NCBI RefSeq assembly: GCF_014203795.1
Contig: NZ_JACHJU010000001.1
Location: forward strand, 4,030,001 to 4,094,000
Length of the DNA stretch: 64,000 bases
Origin: Streptosporangium album
GTDB taxonomy: Bacteria > Actinomycetota > Actinomycetes > Streptosporangiales > Streptosporangiaceae
Direction: 5' to 3'
A program made the translations under genes and the position numbers. Positions within the stretch are counted from its first letter, which is position 1. Each line of letters starts with the position of its first letter. Below the pieces are notes generated by a model. The model ran no database searches, had not been told where the DNA came from, and saw nothing but the letters and a program-made list of their open reading frames with translations. Shown here in pieces: positions 24,545 through 34,099 of this stretch.

Positions 24545-25588
24545 ATGCAATCGGATCGACCGATCTTCATCGTGGGCTGTCCCCGCTCGGGGACGACGAT
24601 GCTGCAGCTCATGACACATGCCCACGCCCGCATCGCGATTCCCCCGGAGACCCGGTTCATGGTCGCCGCCTACCAGCGGCGGCTGCATTTCGGCGATCTG
24701 AACGACCCGGCGCGGAGGCGGGAACTGGCCGAGTGGGTGGTGGGCCGCCGCCAGTCGCGCTTCCACGACCTGGGTCTGGACGGCGAGGAGGTCACCCGCC
24801 AGATCGTCGCCGGACCGCCGACGCTCGGCTCGGCGCTGGGCATCGTGCTCCGCTCCTACGCGGTCCAGCACGGCAAGCCGCGCTGGGGCGACAAGCGGCC
24901 GTCCTACTTCCAGAACATCGACGTGCTGCTCCGGCTCTTCCCGGACGCCCAGTTCGTCCATCTGATCAGGGACGGCCGCGACTGCGTGGCGTCGCTGAAG
25001 GAGATGCCCTGGTACAACGGGAACGCCTACAGCGCGGTCGCCGCCTGGGCCGAGGCGATCGACTTCGCCCGGCACGGCGCGCCCAAGCTCCCCGAGGGCA
25101 GCTACCACGAACTGCGCTACGAGGACCTGACGACGGATCCCGAGGCCCATCTGCGCAGGCTGTGCGAGTTCCTCGGTGAGGACTTCGACCCCGCCATGTG
25201 CGAGCCGAAGTCGCTGGCCGACATCGCCTGCCCCGCGCGCAAGACCTGGCACTCGCTCACCCACGAGGACGTGACCACCTCGCGGTCGGGCTCATGGAAG
25301 AAGCGGCTCGACCCCTGGGAGATCTCGCTGTGCGAGAGCATCCTCGGAGACCGGCTGGAGACCTACGGCTACGAGCTCAGCGGGGCGCCGAAGACCGAGA
25401 CCTCGCGGATGGTCGCCTACGAGCGGACCGCGGCCAAGCGGAAGCTGGCCCGGGTCAAGCGGGTGGCCTTCGACCGGCTGATACGGCTCCGCGAGCCGAA
25501 TCCGCTGGGCGCCCGGCTCACCTCAGGCCAGCTCGTCCTGGCCGGAGTGCCCCAGCCGCGCACCGAACCCGTCACAGCCGACAGGTGA
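24545..25588 (+). CDS. Sulfotransferase family protein B
   Basis: A 347-residue tandem paralog of the preceding protein with the same GCPRSGTTMLQLM and LIRDGRDCVASLKEMPWY motifs. DNA around 24940-25015 is almost identical to 23930-24005 (offset about 1013 bases), pointing to recent duplication or gene conversion. Divergence is greater in the substrate-facing first third (ARIAIPPETRFMVAAYQRR), so the two may sulfate different positions or sugars. Co-transcribed with paralog A. Confidence 0.88.
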   Translation: MQSDRPIFIVGCPRSGTTMLQLMTHAHARIAIPPETRFMVAAYQRRLHFGDLNDPARRRELAEWVVGRRQSRFHDLGLDGEEVTRQIVAGPPTLGSALGIVLRSYAVQHGKPRWGDKRPSYFQNIDVLLRLFPDAQFVHLIRDGRDCVASLKEMPWYNGNAYSAVAAWAEAIDFARHGAPKLPEGSYHELRYEDLTTDPEAHLRRLCEFLGEDFDPAMCEPKSLADIACPARKTWHSLTHEDVTTSRSGSWKKRLDPWEISLCESILGDRLETYGYELSGAPKTETSRMVAYERTAAKRKLARVKRVAFDRLIRLREPNPLGARLTSGQLVLAGVPQPRTEPVTADR

Positions 25589-25644
25589 GCTGATCGAAGA
25601 GGCCGTCCCCGTCCGGCCGGACGCCCCTCCCACCGGTCCGGAGA

Positions 25645-26733
25645 TCAGCGGGCGACCTCGTCGAACAGGGCCTCCCACCGGTCCAGGACCCGCTCCAGCC
25701 GGAACGCCTCGACGTGTGCCCGAGCGGCGGCGCCCATCCGCCGCCGCTCCCGCACCGAGCACATCAGCCCGGCCAGCGCCACCGTGAATGCCGGCACATC
25801 GGCCGGTGGCGCCAGCAGGCCGGTCTCCCCGTCCAGGACCAGCGACCGCACCCCGCCCGACACGTCGAACGCCACCGAGGGCACCCCGTGGGAGGCGGCC
25901 TCACCGAGGACCAGGGGCAGCCCCTCGTGCTCGCTGGACAGCGCGAGCACGGACCCGTCCAGGTATTCGCGGCTCATCCCGGCGGCGGGCACCATACCGC
26001 GGAACACCACCCGCTCCGCCACCCCGCACGCCCGCGCGTGGAGGCGGAGCCGCTCCAGCTCCGCGCCCTCGCCGAGCAGGTGCAGCTCCCAGCCCTCGCC
26101 CGTCGTACGGCAGGCCTCCGCGAAGGCGGAGATCAACCGGTCGAACCGCTTGACGCCCTCCAGCCTGCCGACCCCGAGGACCCGGTGACCGGTCAGGCCG
26201 GCGGTCCGTGCCGGCCAGGTGGGCAGCGGATTGGGGATGGCCCAGGTGTTGGGCAGCAGCGCCCGCTCGGAGAACAGCCACGCGTCCTCCTCGCTGAGGA
26301 ACACCGCCTTCTCCAGCTCGCCGTAGTGCTTCCTGACGGACGTGAAGTGCCAGGACCCCCGTGCGTGTCCGTAGGAGCCGTGGTACTGGCCGATCGGCAG
26401 CAGATGCTCCGGCAGCAGGGTTCTCAGCCGGGACACCACGCCCGGTGAGGAGAGCACCGCGTAACCGGCCCCCAGCTCCCGGAACAGCCCTCCGAGCCTG
26501 CGGCGTTCCCGGCGCGTGTTCAGCGGGGAGAGCCCGCCGACCGGCCTGCGGTGGATCACGTGGTGCCGGTATCCGGGCTGTTCCACGTAGCGGAACGGGT
26601 TCTCGGCCCGGTGCAGCCCGACCACGTGCACGTCGTGTCCCCGCCCGGCCAGCCCCTGTGCCAGGGTGTGGGTGACCCGTTGGATCCCGCCGAGCGTGTC
26701 GGCGTCCATGCAGGCGAACATCACGGAACTCAT
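25645..26733 (-). CDS. GT4-type glycosyltransferase
   Basis: A 362-residue GT-B retaining glycosyltransferase. It has an N-terminal Rossmann domain with GGIQRVTHTLAQGL, HRVLGVGRLEGVKRFDRLISAF marking the second domain, and the E-x7-E motif in SEHEGLPLVLGEAASHGVPSVAFD. The start is placed at ATG 26733 (MSSVMFACMD), 8 bases after the upstream stop; the ribosome site is weak and an ATG at 26721 is possible. It is transcribed with the large transferase upstream and converges on the sulfotransferases. The same genes probably serve one polymer. Confidence 0.9.
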   Translation of the reverse strand: MSSVMFACMDADTLGGIQRVTHTLAQGLAGRGHDVHVVGLHRAENPFRYVEQPGYRHHVIHRRPVGGLSPLNTRRERRRLGGLFRELGAGYAVLSSPGVVSRLRTLLPEHLLPIGQYHGSYGHARGSWHFTSVRKHYGELEKAVFLSEEDAWLFSERALLPNTWAIPNPLPTWPARTAGLTGHRVLGVGRLEGVKRFDRLISAFAEACRTTGEGWELHLLGEGAELERLRLHARACGVAERVVFRGMVPAAGMSREYLDGSVLALSSEHEGLPLVLGEAASHGVPSVAFDVSGGVRSLVLDGETGLLAPPADVPAFTVALAGLMCSVRERRRMGAAARAHVEAFRLERVLDRWEALFDEVAR

Positions 26734-26741
26734 CTCGTCGC

Positions 26742-29567
26742 TCACCGCCGCCGTTCCGGAGGGGACAGCCGGTCCGGCGGTCGTGCGGCGACGGGCGAAG
26801 GCAGCCGGATCGGCCGCCGTGTGGGGGCGGGGGCGGCCCGTGCGGACGGCCGGGCCGGCACCTCGCCGAAGAAGGCATCCACCACCTTCGCCGAGGCGTG
26901 TCCCTTCTCCCGGGCACACCACGTCCTGCGGAACTCGATGTAGGTGGCGGCGAACGACGCGGCCACCCCGTTGAGGTCGCGCAACGCCTCGACCAGCTCC
27001 TCCGTGGTGGTCAGGCAGGGGCCGGGGGCGATCGCCGGAAGGTCGTGGTAGACCCCCCTCTCGTTGTCGCGGTACTCGTCCCAGTCGTCGATCAGGAACA
27101 GCATCGGCCGGCCGGTGATCGCGTAGTCGCACATCAGCGAGGAGTAGTCGGTCAGCAGCGCGTCGGAGGCCAGCATCAGGTCGTTGACCTCGGGATAGAC
27201 GTCGGCCGGGCGGACGAAGTGACGCAGGTGCCGCGGCACCTTGTAGCGTTCGACCGGGTGGGGCCGGAGGATCACCACCCACTCGCCGGCGAGCGCCTCG
27301 GCCATCATGTCCAGGTCGGCCCGGATCGACCGCCCCGAGGACCTGGCCCGGTCCCGGTAGGTGGGCGCGTAGAGCAGCACCCTGCGTCCCGGGGAGATCT
27401 CCAACCGGTCCTTCGCCCGCCGTACCGCCTCGTCGTCGCCGTTGACGAGCACGTCGCACCGGGGCGAGCCGTACCGCAGCAGCGGCCCCTCGTATCCGTG
27501 GGAGGGGAGGAAGACCCTTTCGAACTCGGCGCTGGGCGCGACCAGCGTGTCCCACCGCGCCACCGCCGCCCGCCACTGCGCCCGCGGCCCGGGGAAGTCG
27601 GCGCGCAGGTCCGGCGCGTTGAAACCGACCGACTTGATGCCCTGGCCGTGCCAGGTCTGCAGGTAGCGGGTCCGCGCCGGTTTGGGATAGTCCAACGGCA
27701 TGCCGTGGCTGTCCACCCAGTAGCCGGCCCTGGCCATGGTCCACAGATGGCGCCAGCTCATCCGCCGCACCAGCCTGGTGCCCGCGGGGAAGTTCCGCCG
27801 GTTCCCGGCGACGGACCAGACCATGTCGAGGGGGGCCCGCCGCCGCCTGAGCTCCTCGTAGACGTAGCGGGGATTGCCGGTGTAGCCGGCGCCGGCGTCG
27901 GCTTCGAAGAGCACCAGGTCCGGACGGGGCGGCATGATTCTGAGCAGCCCCTTGTAGGCGCGGAGCTTCACCTCCGGCCGGCCCGCCCACCTGATCGCCC
28001 TGCGGACGATCCGCCCGAGCAGGGGGACGGGACGGAGCAGGCTCCGGCGCTCCCACCGCACCCGCAGGAACGCCGCCGTTCCCTCCGCCATGACGGTGAC
28101 CCGCTGGCCGGGGACGAGAGCGCTGAACGGCTCGGCGGCCGGCTCGGCGAGCAGCACGTCGGCGGTCACCCGCCCGTCGGCGCGGGCGATCCCCACCAGC
28201 GGGTCGTACCGGCCCTCGAAACCCAGGCGGCGGTAACGGCCGTGCCTGAGCGTGGCGAGGTCGACGGTCGCCTCGCTCAGGTGGCTGCCGTCGTCCTGCT
28301 CGCGCGGCGCCAGCGGCACCCGGTGGTCCTTGAACCGCAGGAACGCGGTCCAGCCGGGGTTGGCGGCGAGCACCCCGAACGGATCGTAGGTCCTGATCGT
28401 CAGCGTGACCCGGGTGCCCTCGCCGGTGAAGGTGGCCTCATGGCGGAGCCGGGACTCGGTGTAGGGCAGCTCGGCCATCCGCAGCGAGGTGATGTCCATC
28501 TTCTCGGCGGCGGCGGTGCCCCAGTAGGTCCGCCCACCCTCCTGCAGGGTGGAGCGCGGAGCGGCCTTCGGCTCGTTCAGGGACCGGGCGGCGACCACGA
28601 GCTCGTCCGCCCGGCCGTTGAGGATCAGGCCGCAGCAGACCCGGATGACCGGCTCGACCGAGGTGAAGGAACTCGGGTCGATCTCCTCCAGGTAGGGGCG
28701 GACCAGACAGGAGAACTCCTCGGCCCACACCGGGTCCCGTGAGGGCAGCGGGTTCAGGTAGACCCGCAGGTCCTGGCGGAGGAAGCGGCGCTGGCGCTCG
28801 GGGACCAGATGGGCGAGACCGTTGTCGCGCAGGATGCCGTCACTCAGCCGGGCCGCCCGGATCCGCTGCCGGACGTTGTCCATCTCCCTGATGCTCAGCG
28901 AGATGGACAGCCGCGTCTCGCTCTCCTCCGGGGACCGGTGCCACAGGTAGACGGTCCACGGGACCACGGCGAACCGCCGTGCGGCGCAGTACAGCTCGGT
29001 GGTGAAGACGTGGTCCTCGTAGTGCAGGTCCTCCCGGAAGGGCAGCCGCCGCAGCAGCTCGGCCGGGTAGAGCTTGTTGGTGCTGAAGGAGTCGAGGAAC
29101 AGCTCGGGCTCCCGCGCGATCCCCTCGACGGTCCTGCGCCGGGCGAACAGCTCGGGGTAGTAGCGCTGCGTCTTGCCGTTCCACTCGTACAGCCGGGAGA
29201 TCTGCCCGGTGACGAAGTCGGCGCCGGTCCGCTCGATCTCCAGGATCATGCTCTTGCAGGCATGCCTGGTCAGCCGGTCGTCGCTGTCCAGAAACATGAC
29301 GTACGGCGCGCGAGCCGCCGCCACCCCCCTGTTGCGCGGTCCCCCGCAGCCACCGCTGTTGACGTCGGTGCGCAGGTAACGGACCCGGGGGTCCTCCCGC
29401 TGGAGCGCCCGCACGACCCGCTCGGTGCCGTCGGTGCTCCCGTCATCCGAAATGATCACCTCGACGTTCCGCAGTGACTGCTCCAGTACGGACCGCACGG
29501 CCCTGGGCAGCCGTGCGGCGTCGTTGTAGGTGATGACCACCACACTGCAGTCCGGCGAGTTGATCAC
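26742..29567 (-). CDS. Bifunctional GT2 glycosyltransferase / CDP-glycerol glycerophosphotransferase-like protein 2
   Basis: A 941-residue fusion with the same architecture as the protein at 19017: GT2 domain (CSVVVITYNDAARL, SDDGSTDGTE, GGPRNRG, LDSDD), a beta-rich middle, and a TagF-like C-terminal domain (about 560-900). Here the acceptor motif is TWHGQGIKSVGFN rather than the canonical HGTPLK, followed by LYAPTYRD, LRPHPVERY and TDYSSLMCDY. The altered motif suggests a different polyol-phosphate donor or acceptor. The C-terminal 45 residues are Pro/Arg/Ala-rich. It starts at GTG 29567 with a poor ribosome site. Confidence 0.88.
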   Translation of the reverse strand: MINSPDCSVVVITYNDAARLPRAVRSVLEQSLRNVEVIISDDGSTDGTERVVRALQREDPRVRYLRTDVNSGGCGGPRNRGVAAARAPYVMFLDSDDRLTRHACKSMILEIERTGADFVTGQISRLYEWNGKTQRYYPELFARRRTVEGIAREPELFLDSFSTNKLYPAELLRRLPFREDLHYEDHVFTTELYCAARRFAVVPWTVYLWHRSPEESETRLSISLSIREMDNVRQRIRAARLSDGILRDNGLAHLVPERQRRFLRQDLRVYLNPLPSRDPVWAEEFSCLVRPYLEEIDPSSFTSVEPVIRVCCGLILNGRADELVVAARSLNEPKAAPRSTLQEGGRTYWGTAAAEKMDITSLRMAELPYTESRLRHEATFTGEGTRVTLTIRTYDPFGVLAANPGWTAFLRFKDHRVPLAPREQDDGSHLSEATVDLATLRHGRYRRLGFEGRYDPLVGIARADGRVTADVLLAEPAAEPFSALVPGQRVTVMAEGTAAFLRVRWERRSLLRPVPLLGRIVRRAIRWAGRPEVKLRAYKGLLRIMPPRPDLVLFEADAGAGYTGNPRYVYEELRRRRAPLDMVWSVAGNRRNFPAGTRLVRRMSWRHLWTMARAGYWVDSHGMPLDYPKPARTRYLQTWHGQGIKSVGFNAPDLRADFPGPRAQWRAAVARWDTLVAPSAEFERVFLPSHGYEGPLLRYGSPRCDVLVNGDDEAVRRAKDRLEISPGRRVLLYAPTYRDRARSSGRSIRADLDMMAEALAGEWVVILRPHPVERYKVPRHLRHFVRPADVYPEVNDLMLASDALLTDYSSLMCDYAITGRPMLFLIDDWDEYRDNERGVYHDLPAIAPGPCLTTTEELVEALRDLNGVAASFAATYIEFRRTWCAREKGHASAKVVDAFFGEVPARPSARAAPAPTRRPIRLPSPVAARPPDRLSPPERRR

Positions 29568-29692
29568 ATTTTGAGATGTTCCCGTAACTAAGGGTGGTCT
29601 TGTCTGGCTTGTTGAGTGATGACAGTTTTTTTGGCTTTATACGGAAGAAGAGGATTCCGGCTTCCGCCGGACGGGCCGGACAGGTGCGTCCG

Positions 29693-30538
29693 CTAGCGGC
29701 GGCGCAGGGTCCGCCGGACCAGCCAGCCGGCCAGGACGAGCCCGGCCAGGCCGGCGGCCACCAGGGCGGCGCGCTTCAGCAGGGGGATGCCCGCGATCTT
29801 CATGAGGTCGAGCGCCTCCTCCTCGGGGCTGAGGGAGGTGCGGGAGGTGCCGGCCGGGTGGGTGTCGAGGCCACGGATCTTCTCCGCCATCGCCACCTCC
29901 GGCGAGGAGGGGACGGCGGTGAGATGGCGGACCGGCTCGTTCTTCTCGAAGAACTCGTCGTACTCGCTGAAGTCCTCGCCCTCCGAGTCCGTGGCGTCCT
30001 GCGACCTCATCGGCACCTCCGCGCCCTCGGTGATCTGCTCAGCCGTGCCCTGCACGGGGACCAGCGAGGGAAGGCCCGAGACGCCCGGGCTCTCCTTGAG
30101 CAGCTCGGCGAGGTTGGCCGCGAACCTGTCGATCAGCTTGCCGCCGATCTCGGCCATCACACCCCGGCCGAACTGGGCCGGGCGGCCGGTCACGCTGAAG
30201 GTGGTCTCGACCGTGACCCTGGTGTCCGCACCGGCCGGGTGCAGCCGCGCGGTGACCTTGGCTCCGGCGGTGCCCGCCCCCCGCGACTCCTTGCCGGAGG
30301 CGTTGATGGTCAGGACATGCCCGTCCTTGTCCACGTCTTCGAACGTGGCGTCACCCAGGTAGGTCACCGTGATCGGCCCGACCTTCACCTTCATCCGGCC
30401 GGTGAAGGAGTCGCCGTTCACCTCGTCGACGGCGGCCCCCGGAAGGCAGGGCGCGACCCGTTCGACGTCGAGCAGCACCGACCACGCCTGCTCGACCGGC
30501 ACCGGAACCGTGAACTCGTGCTCGAATCGCATCGCCAT
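29693..30538 (-). CDS. coxG: CoxG-like SRPBCC protein with C-terminal membrane anchor
   Basis: A 281-residue protein. Residues 1-150 are a CoxG-type SRPBCC domain (FEHEFTVPVPVEQAWSVLLDVERVAPCLPGA, followed by VKVGPITVTYLG). Known CoxG helps attach CO dehydrogenase to the membrane. An acidic linker follows, then a hydrophobic helix (AALVAAGLAGLVLAGWLV) and an Arg-rich end, which fits an anchor. It lies 163 bases downstream of coxM in the same orientation, so it may belong to the operon or have its own promoter. Two ATGs (30538, 30532) are possible starts. Confidence 0.85.
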   Translation of the reverse strand: MAMRFEHEFTVPVPVEQAWSVLLDVERVAPCLPGAAVDEVNGDSFTGRMKVKVGPITVTYLGDATFEDVDKDGHVLTINASGKESRGAGTAGAKVTARLHPAGADTRVTVETTFSVTGRPAQFGRGVMAEIGGKLIDRFAANLAELLKESPGVSGLPSLVPVQGTAEQITEGAEVPMRSQDATDSEGEDFSEYDEFFEKNEPVRHLTAVPSSPEVAMAEKIRGLDTHPAGTSRTSLSPEEEALDLMKIAGIPLLKRAALVAAGLAGLVLAGWLVRRTLRRR

Positions 30539-30701
30539 CGATCCGCTCCCTGTCCATCGTCCGTTTCCGCGACACTACCGGCCGCACATGGCGGCACTAC
30601 CAGTCTGCCTGCCCAGCAGGCCGGGAGACGAACTCCCGGCCTGCGAAACGCCGCTCAGCCGTCCGTCGCTCAGCCGTCCACCGCTCTGGCGGCCACGTCG
30701 C

Positions 30702-31586
30702 TCAGCCGCCCGCAGCCCTGACCGCCCGGCCGGTCAGCACCCGCGCCAGGTGGCGGCGGTATTCGGGGCCGGCGTGCAGGTCGGCAGGGGGGGAGGTACC
30801 GGAGTCGGCCTCACCGCAGGCGTCCCTGACCGCGTCCCGCGCGCCGTTCTCACCCGCCGGCGCGGAGCTCGCCCCGCGCAGCGCGTCCTCCACCAGCCGC
30901 GCCCGCACCGGGGTCGGCCCCATGTTGGTCAGCGCGATCCGCGCCTCCCCGATGGTGCCGTTGTCACGCCGTACGGCAGCCGCCACCCCGACGATCGCCC
31001 AGGACTGCGCCGTCCGGTGGAACTTCTCGTAGTGGAAGCCCCAGCCGGGGCCGAGCTTGGGCACCCGGACGCCCAGCAGCACCTCGCCGGGTTCGAGCGC
31101 CGACTCCAGATAGTCGACGAAGAACTCACCCGCCGGGATGTCCCGCTCGCCCTCGCTGGAGCGGACGACGAACACGCAGTCCAGTGCCAGTGCGACGGCG
31201 GGCAGGTCCCCGGCGGGGTCGGCGTGGACCATCGACCCGCCGAACGTGCCGCGGTGCCGTACGGCGGGGTCGGCCACCGTGGCGGTGGCCAGTGCCAGGA
31301 GCGGGACCTGCTCCCTGACCACGCCGGAGCGGAGCACCTCGTCGTGCGTGGTGAGCGCGCCGACGAACACGTGGTCGCCCCGATCCTCCACGCCCCGCAG
31401 CCCGGGCAGCCGGCCGAGGTCCACCAGCGCGGTGGGATAGGCGAGCCGCAGGCGCAGCAGCGGCAGCAGGGACTGGCCGCCGGCCAGCACCTTGACCTCC
31501 TCGCCGGAGGAATCGGCCTCGGCGAGGAGGTGGCAGGCCTCCTCCAGAGAGGTGGGCCGGACGTAGTCGAACGGTGCGGGGATCAT
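30702..31586 (-). CDS. coxM: Molybdenum hydroxylase FAD-binding medium subunit
   Basis: A 294-residue CoxM-type subunit that passes electrons from the iron-sulfur subunit to FAD. The FAD motifs are VLAGGQSLLPLLRLR near residue 35 and RHRGTFGGSMVHADPAGDLPA near residue 110. A C-terminal CO_deh_flav_C-like region follows; an Ala/Gly/Ser-rich insert is seen near 250-275. The ATG has GGGAGGGG upstream and overlaps the coxL stop by 4 bases (ATGA), so translation is coupled. Confidence 0.92.
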   Translation of the reverse strand: MIPAPFDYVRPTSLEEACHLLAEADSSGEEVKVLAGGQSLLPLLRLRLAYPTALVDLGRLPGLRGVEDRGDHVFVGALTTHDEVLRSGVVREQVPLLALATATVADPAVRHRGTFGGSMVHADPAGDLPAVALALDCVFVVRSSEGERDIPAGEFFVDYLESALEPGEVLLGVRVPKLGPGWGFHYEKFHRTAQSWAIVGVAAAVRRDNGTIGEARIALTNMGPTPVRARLVEDALRGASSAPAGENGARDAVRDACGEADSGTSPPADLHAGPEYRRHLARVLTGRAVRAAGG

Positions 31587-34099
31587 CGGGCCCCTCCCTC
31601 GGACGCGGGCGCGGACATCGGTGCGGGCGTCTGCCCCGACACGGGTGCGGGAGCCGGACCGGATGCGGGCACGGTCGCCCGTCCGGGTACCGGCGCGGCC
31701 GGTCCCGCCTCGGAGATCACGCGCCAGATCCGCTCGGGTGTGCACGGCATCCGCACGTCGCGCACGCCGTAGGGGCGCAGCGCGTCCACGATCGCGTTGA
31801 CGACGGCCGGGGTGGAGGCGATCGTGCCCGCCTCGCCCACGCCCTTGACGCCCAGCGGGTTACTGGTCGCCGGGGTCTCGGTGCGGCCGGTGGTGAAGCC
31901 GGGCAGGTCGGCCGCCGACGGGATCAGGTAGTCGGCCATCGTCGTGGTGAGCAGGTTGCCCTCGGCGTCGTGGACCGCCTCCTCGAACAGCGCCTGGGCG
32001 ATGCCCTGCGCGATGCCGCCGTGCACCTGGCCCTCGACGATCAGCGGGTTGACCACGGAGCCCACGTCGTCCACGGCCACGTAGGAGCGGATCGTGGGCT
32101 TGCCGGTCTCGGTGTCCACCTCGATCGCGCACAGGTGGGTGCCGTGCGGGAAGGAGAAGTTGTCCGGATCGAAGGTCGCGTCGGCGTCCAGCCCGGGTTC
32201 GACGCCGTCGGGGAGGTCGTGCGCGGCGAAGGTGGCCAGCGCGAGCTCCTGGATGGTCCTTCCCTCGGCCGTCCCCCGCACCGTGAACGACCCGCCGGCG
32301 AACTCGATGTCGTCGGGGGAGGCCTCAAGCATGTGCGCGGCGAGCCGGCGGGCCTTGTCCTTCACCTTCTCGCAGGCCGCCAGGACGGCGACGCCGCCCA
32401 CGACCAGCGAGCGTGAGCCGTAGGTGTCCATGCCCTTGTGGGAGACCGCGGTGTCGCCGTGCAGCACGGCGATGTCGCCGAACGGGACGCCCAGCGCGTC
32501 GGCCACGATCTGGCTCCAGGCCGTCTCGTGTCCCTGCCCGTGCGGGCTCGTCCCGGTGACCACCTCGACCTTGCCGGTGGGCAGCATCCGGACCGTGGCG
32601 TGCTCCCAGCCGCCCGCGCCGTAACTGAGCGAGCCCAGCACGCGCGACGGCGCCAGCCCGCACATCTCGGTGTACGTCGAGACCCCGATGCCGAGCTGCA
32701 CCGGGTCCCGCCGCTCCCGCCGGTCGGCCTGCTCGGCCCGGAGCTTGTCGTAGCCGAACAGCGCGAGGGCCTTCTCCGTCGCGGCCTCGTAGTTGCCCGA
32801 GTCGTAGGTGAGCCCGCAGACCGTCTCGTAGGGGAACTCCTCGTGGGTGATCCAGTTGCGGCGCCGTACCTCGACGGGGTCCAGGCCGAGCTCGTCCGCC
32901 AGCTCGTCCACGGCCCGCTCGATGGCGAACGTCGCCTCGGGGCGTCCGGCGCCCCGGTAGGCGTCGGTGGGCATCTTGGTGGTGAAGACGCCGGTGCAGG
33001 TGAAGTCGTAGGCGTCCACCTTGTATATGCCGCTGTACATGAACGCGCCGAGTATCGGTATGCCGGGCGTGACCAGCATCAGGTAGGCGCCCATGTCGGC
33101 GAGCAGGTCCACCCGGACACCCCTGATGCGCCCGTCCCGGTCGGCGGCCAGGGAGATCCGCTGGAGCTGGTCGCGGCCGTGGTGCACGGTCAGGTTGCCC
33201 TCGGACCGTGACTCGGTCCACTTCACCGGCCTGCCCAGCCGTCTGGTGATGAGCAGGCCGAGCACCTCTTCGGCGGTGACCTGGAGCTTGGAGCCGAAAC
33301 CGCCGCCCACGTCGGGGGCGACCACACGCAGCTTGTGCTCGGGGATGCCGGTCGTCAGCGCGAGCATGACGCGCAGCACGTGCGGGATCTGCGTGGAGGA
33401 GTAGAGGGTGAAGTCGTCGCCGTCGGTGGTGGCCACGACCGCGCGGGGCTCCATGGCGGTCGGGATGAGCCGCTGCTGCACGTAGGTGCGGTCGATCACC
33501 ACGGGGGCGTCGCGGAACGCCGCGTCGATGTCGCCTCCGGCGAACTTCCAGGTGAAGGCCCGGTTGCCCGCCTCGTGGACCTTGGGGCTGCCCTCGGCGA
33601 GCGCCTCGGTCATGTCGATCACCGCGTCCAGCGGCTCGTAGTCGACCTCGATCGCCTCCAGGGCGTCGGCGGCCTTGTAGCGGTCGGTGGCGACCACGCA
33701 GGCCACCGCCTCGCCGGCGTAGCGGACCTCGCTCACCGCCATGGGCGGGTGGTCGGGGATGACGATGTCCTCGGTGACCGGCCACGCGCATGGCAGGCTG
33801 CCCTGCTCGCCGGCGAAGTCCGCTCCGGTGTAGACCGCGACCACGCCGGGCTGGGCGCGAGCGGCCGAGGCGTCCACCCGGGTGATCCGGGCGTGCGCCA
33901 TCGGGCTGCGCAGGAACGCCACATGCAGCATGCCGGGGAGCTGGATGTTGTCGGTCCACGTGGTCCGGCCGGTGACCAGCCGGGCGTCCTCCTTGCGCCT
34001 GCGGGCCCTGCCGACCTCGCGGGCGTCCGTGGGCTCGCCGAGCCGGCCGCTCTCGGCGATCTGCTCGTCGATCAGGCCGGCGTCGAGTTGCTCGCTCAT
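31583..34099 (-). CDS. coxL: Molybdenum hydroxylase large subunit, form II CO dehydrogenase-like
   Basis: An 838-residue molybdopterin-cytosine-dinucleotide subunit. It has the aldehyde oxidase/xanthine dehydrogenase hammerhead domain, then molybdenum-binding motifs ([22 protein letters not shown]) and the catalytic Glu region [12 protein letters not shown]. The active-site loop is AYRGAGR (residues 380-386, about 32942-32962). Form I CO-oxidising enzymes instead have AYxCSFR, so this is a form II enzyme and its substrate may not be CO. The C-terminal 40 residues are a Pro/Ala-rich tail that runs into coxM. It overlaps coxS and coxM by 4 bases each. No coxD/E maturation gene is visible. Confidence 0.92.
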   Translation of the reverse strand: MSEQLDAGLIDEQIAESGRLGEPTDAREVGRARRRKEDARLVTGRTTWTDNIQLPGMLHVAFLRSPMAHARITRVDASAARAQPGVVAVYTGADFAGEQGSLPCAWPVTEDIVIPDHPPMAVSEVRYAGEAVACVVATDRYKAADALEAIEVDYEPLDAVIDMTEALAEGSPKVHEAGNRAFTWKFAGGDIDAAFRDAPVVIDRTYVQQRLIPTAMEPRAVVATTDGDDFTLYSSTQIPHVLRVMLALTTGIPEHKLRVVAPDVGGGFGSKLQVTAEEVLGLLITRRLGRPVKWTESRSEGNLTVHHGRDQLQRISLAADRDGRIRGVRVDLLADMGAYLMLVTPGIPILGAFMYSGIYKVDAYDFTCTGVFTTKMPTDAYRGAGRPEATFAIERAVDELADELGLDPVEVRRRNWITHEEFPYETVCGLTYDSGNYEAATEKALALFGYDKLRAEQADRRERRDPVQLGIGVSTYTEMCGLAPSRVLGSLSYGAGGWEHATVRMLPTGKVEVVTGTSPHGQGHETAWSQIVADALGVPFGDIAVLHGDTAVSHKGMDTYGSRSLVVGGVAVLAACEKVKDKARRLAAHMLEASPDDIEFAGGSFTVRGTAEGRTIQELALATFAAHDLPDGVEPGLDADATFDPDNFSFPHGTHLCAIEVDTETGKPTIRSYVAVDDVGSVVNPLIVEGQVHGGIAQGIAQALFEEAVHDAEGNLLTTTMADYLIPSAADLPGFTTGRTETPATSNPLGVKGVGEAGTIASTPAVVNAIVDALRPYGVRDVRMPCTPERIWRVISEAGPAAPVPGRATVPASGPAPAPVSGQTPAPMSAPASEGGAR

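Noticed and set aside
29657-29670. Small hairpin after coxG as a terminator
   Set aside because: Only a 5-bp stem with a tetraloop, and the downstream tract on the minus strand is A-rich, not T-rich.
32942-32962. Annotation of the operon as a proven CO dehydrogenase (form I)
   Set aside because: The active-site loop reads AYRGAGR, not AYxCSFR, and coxD/E-type maturation genes are not seen. Kept as form II-like.
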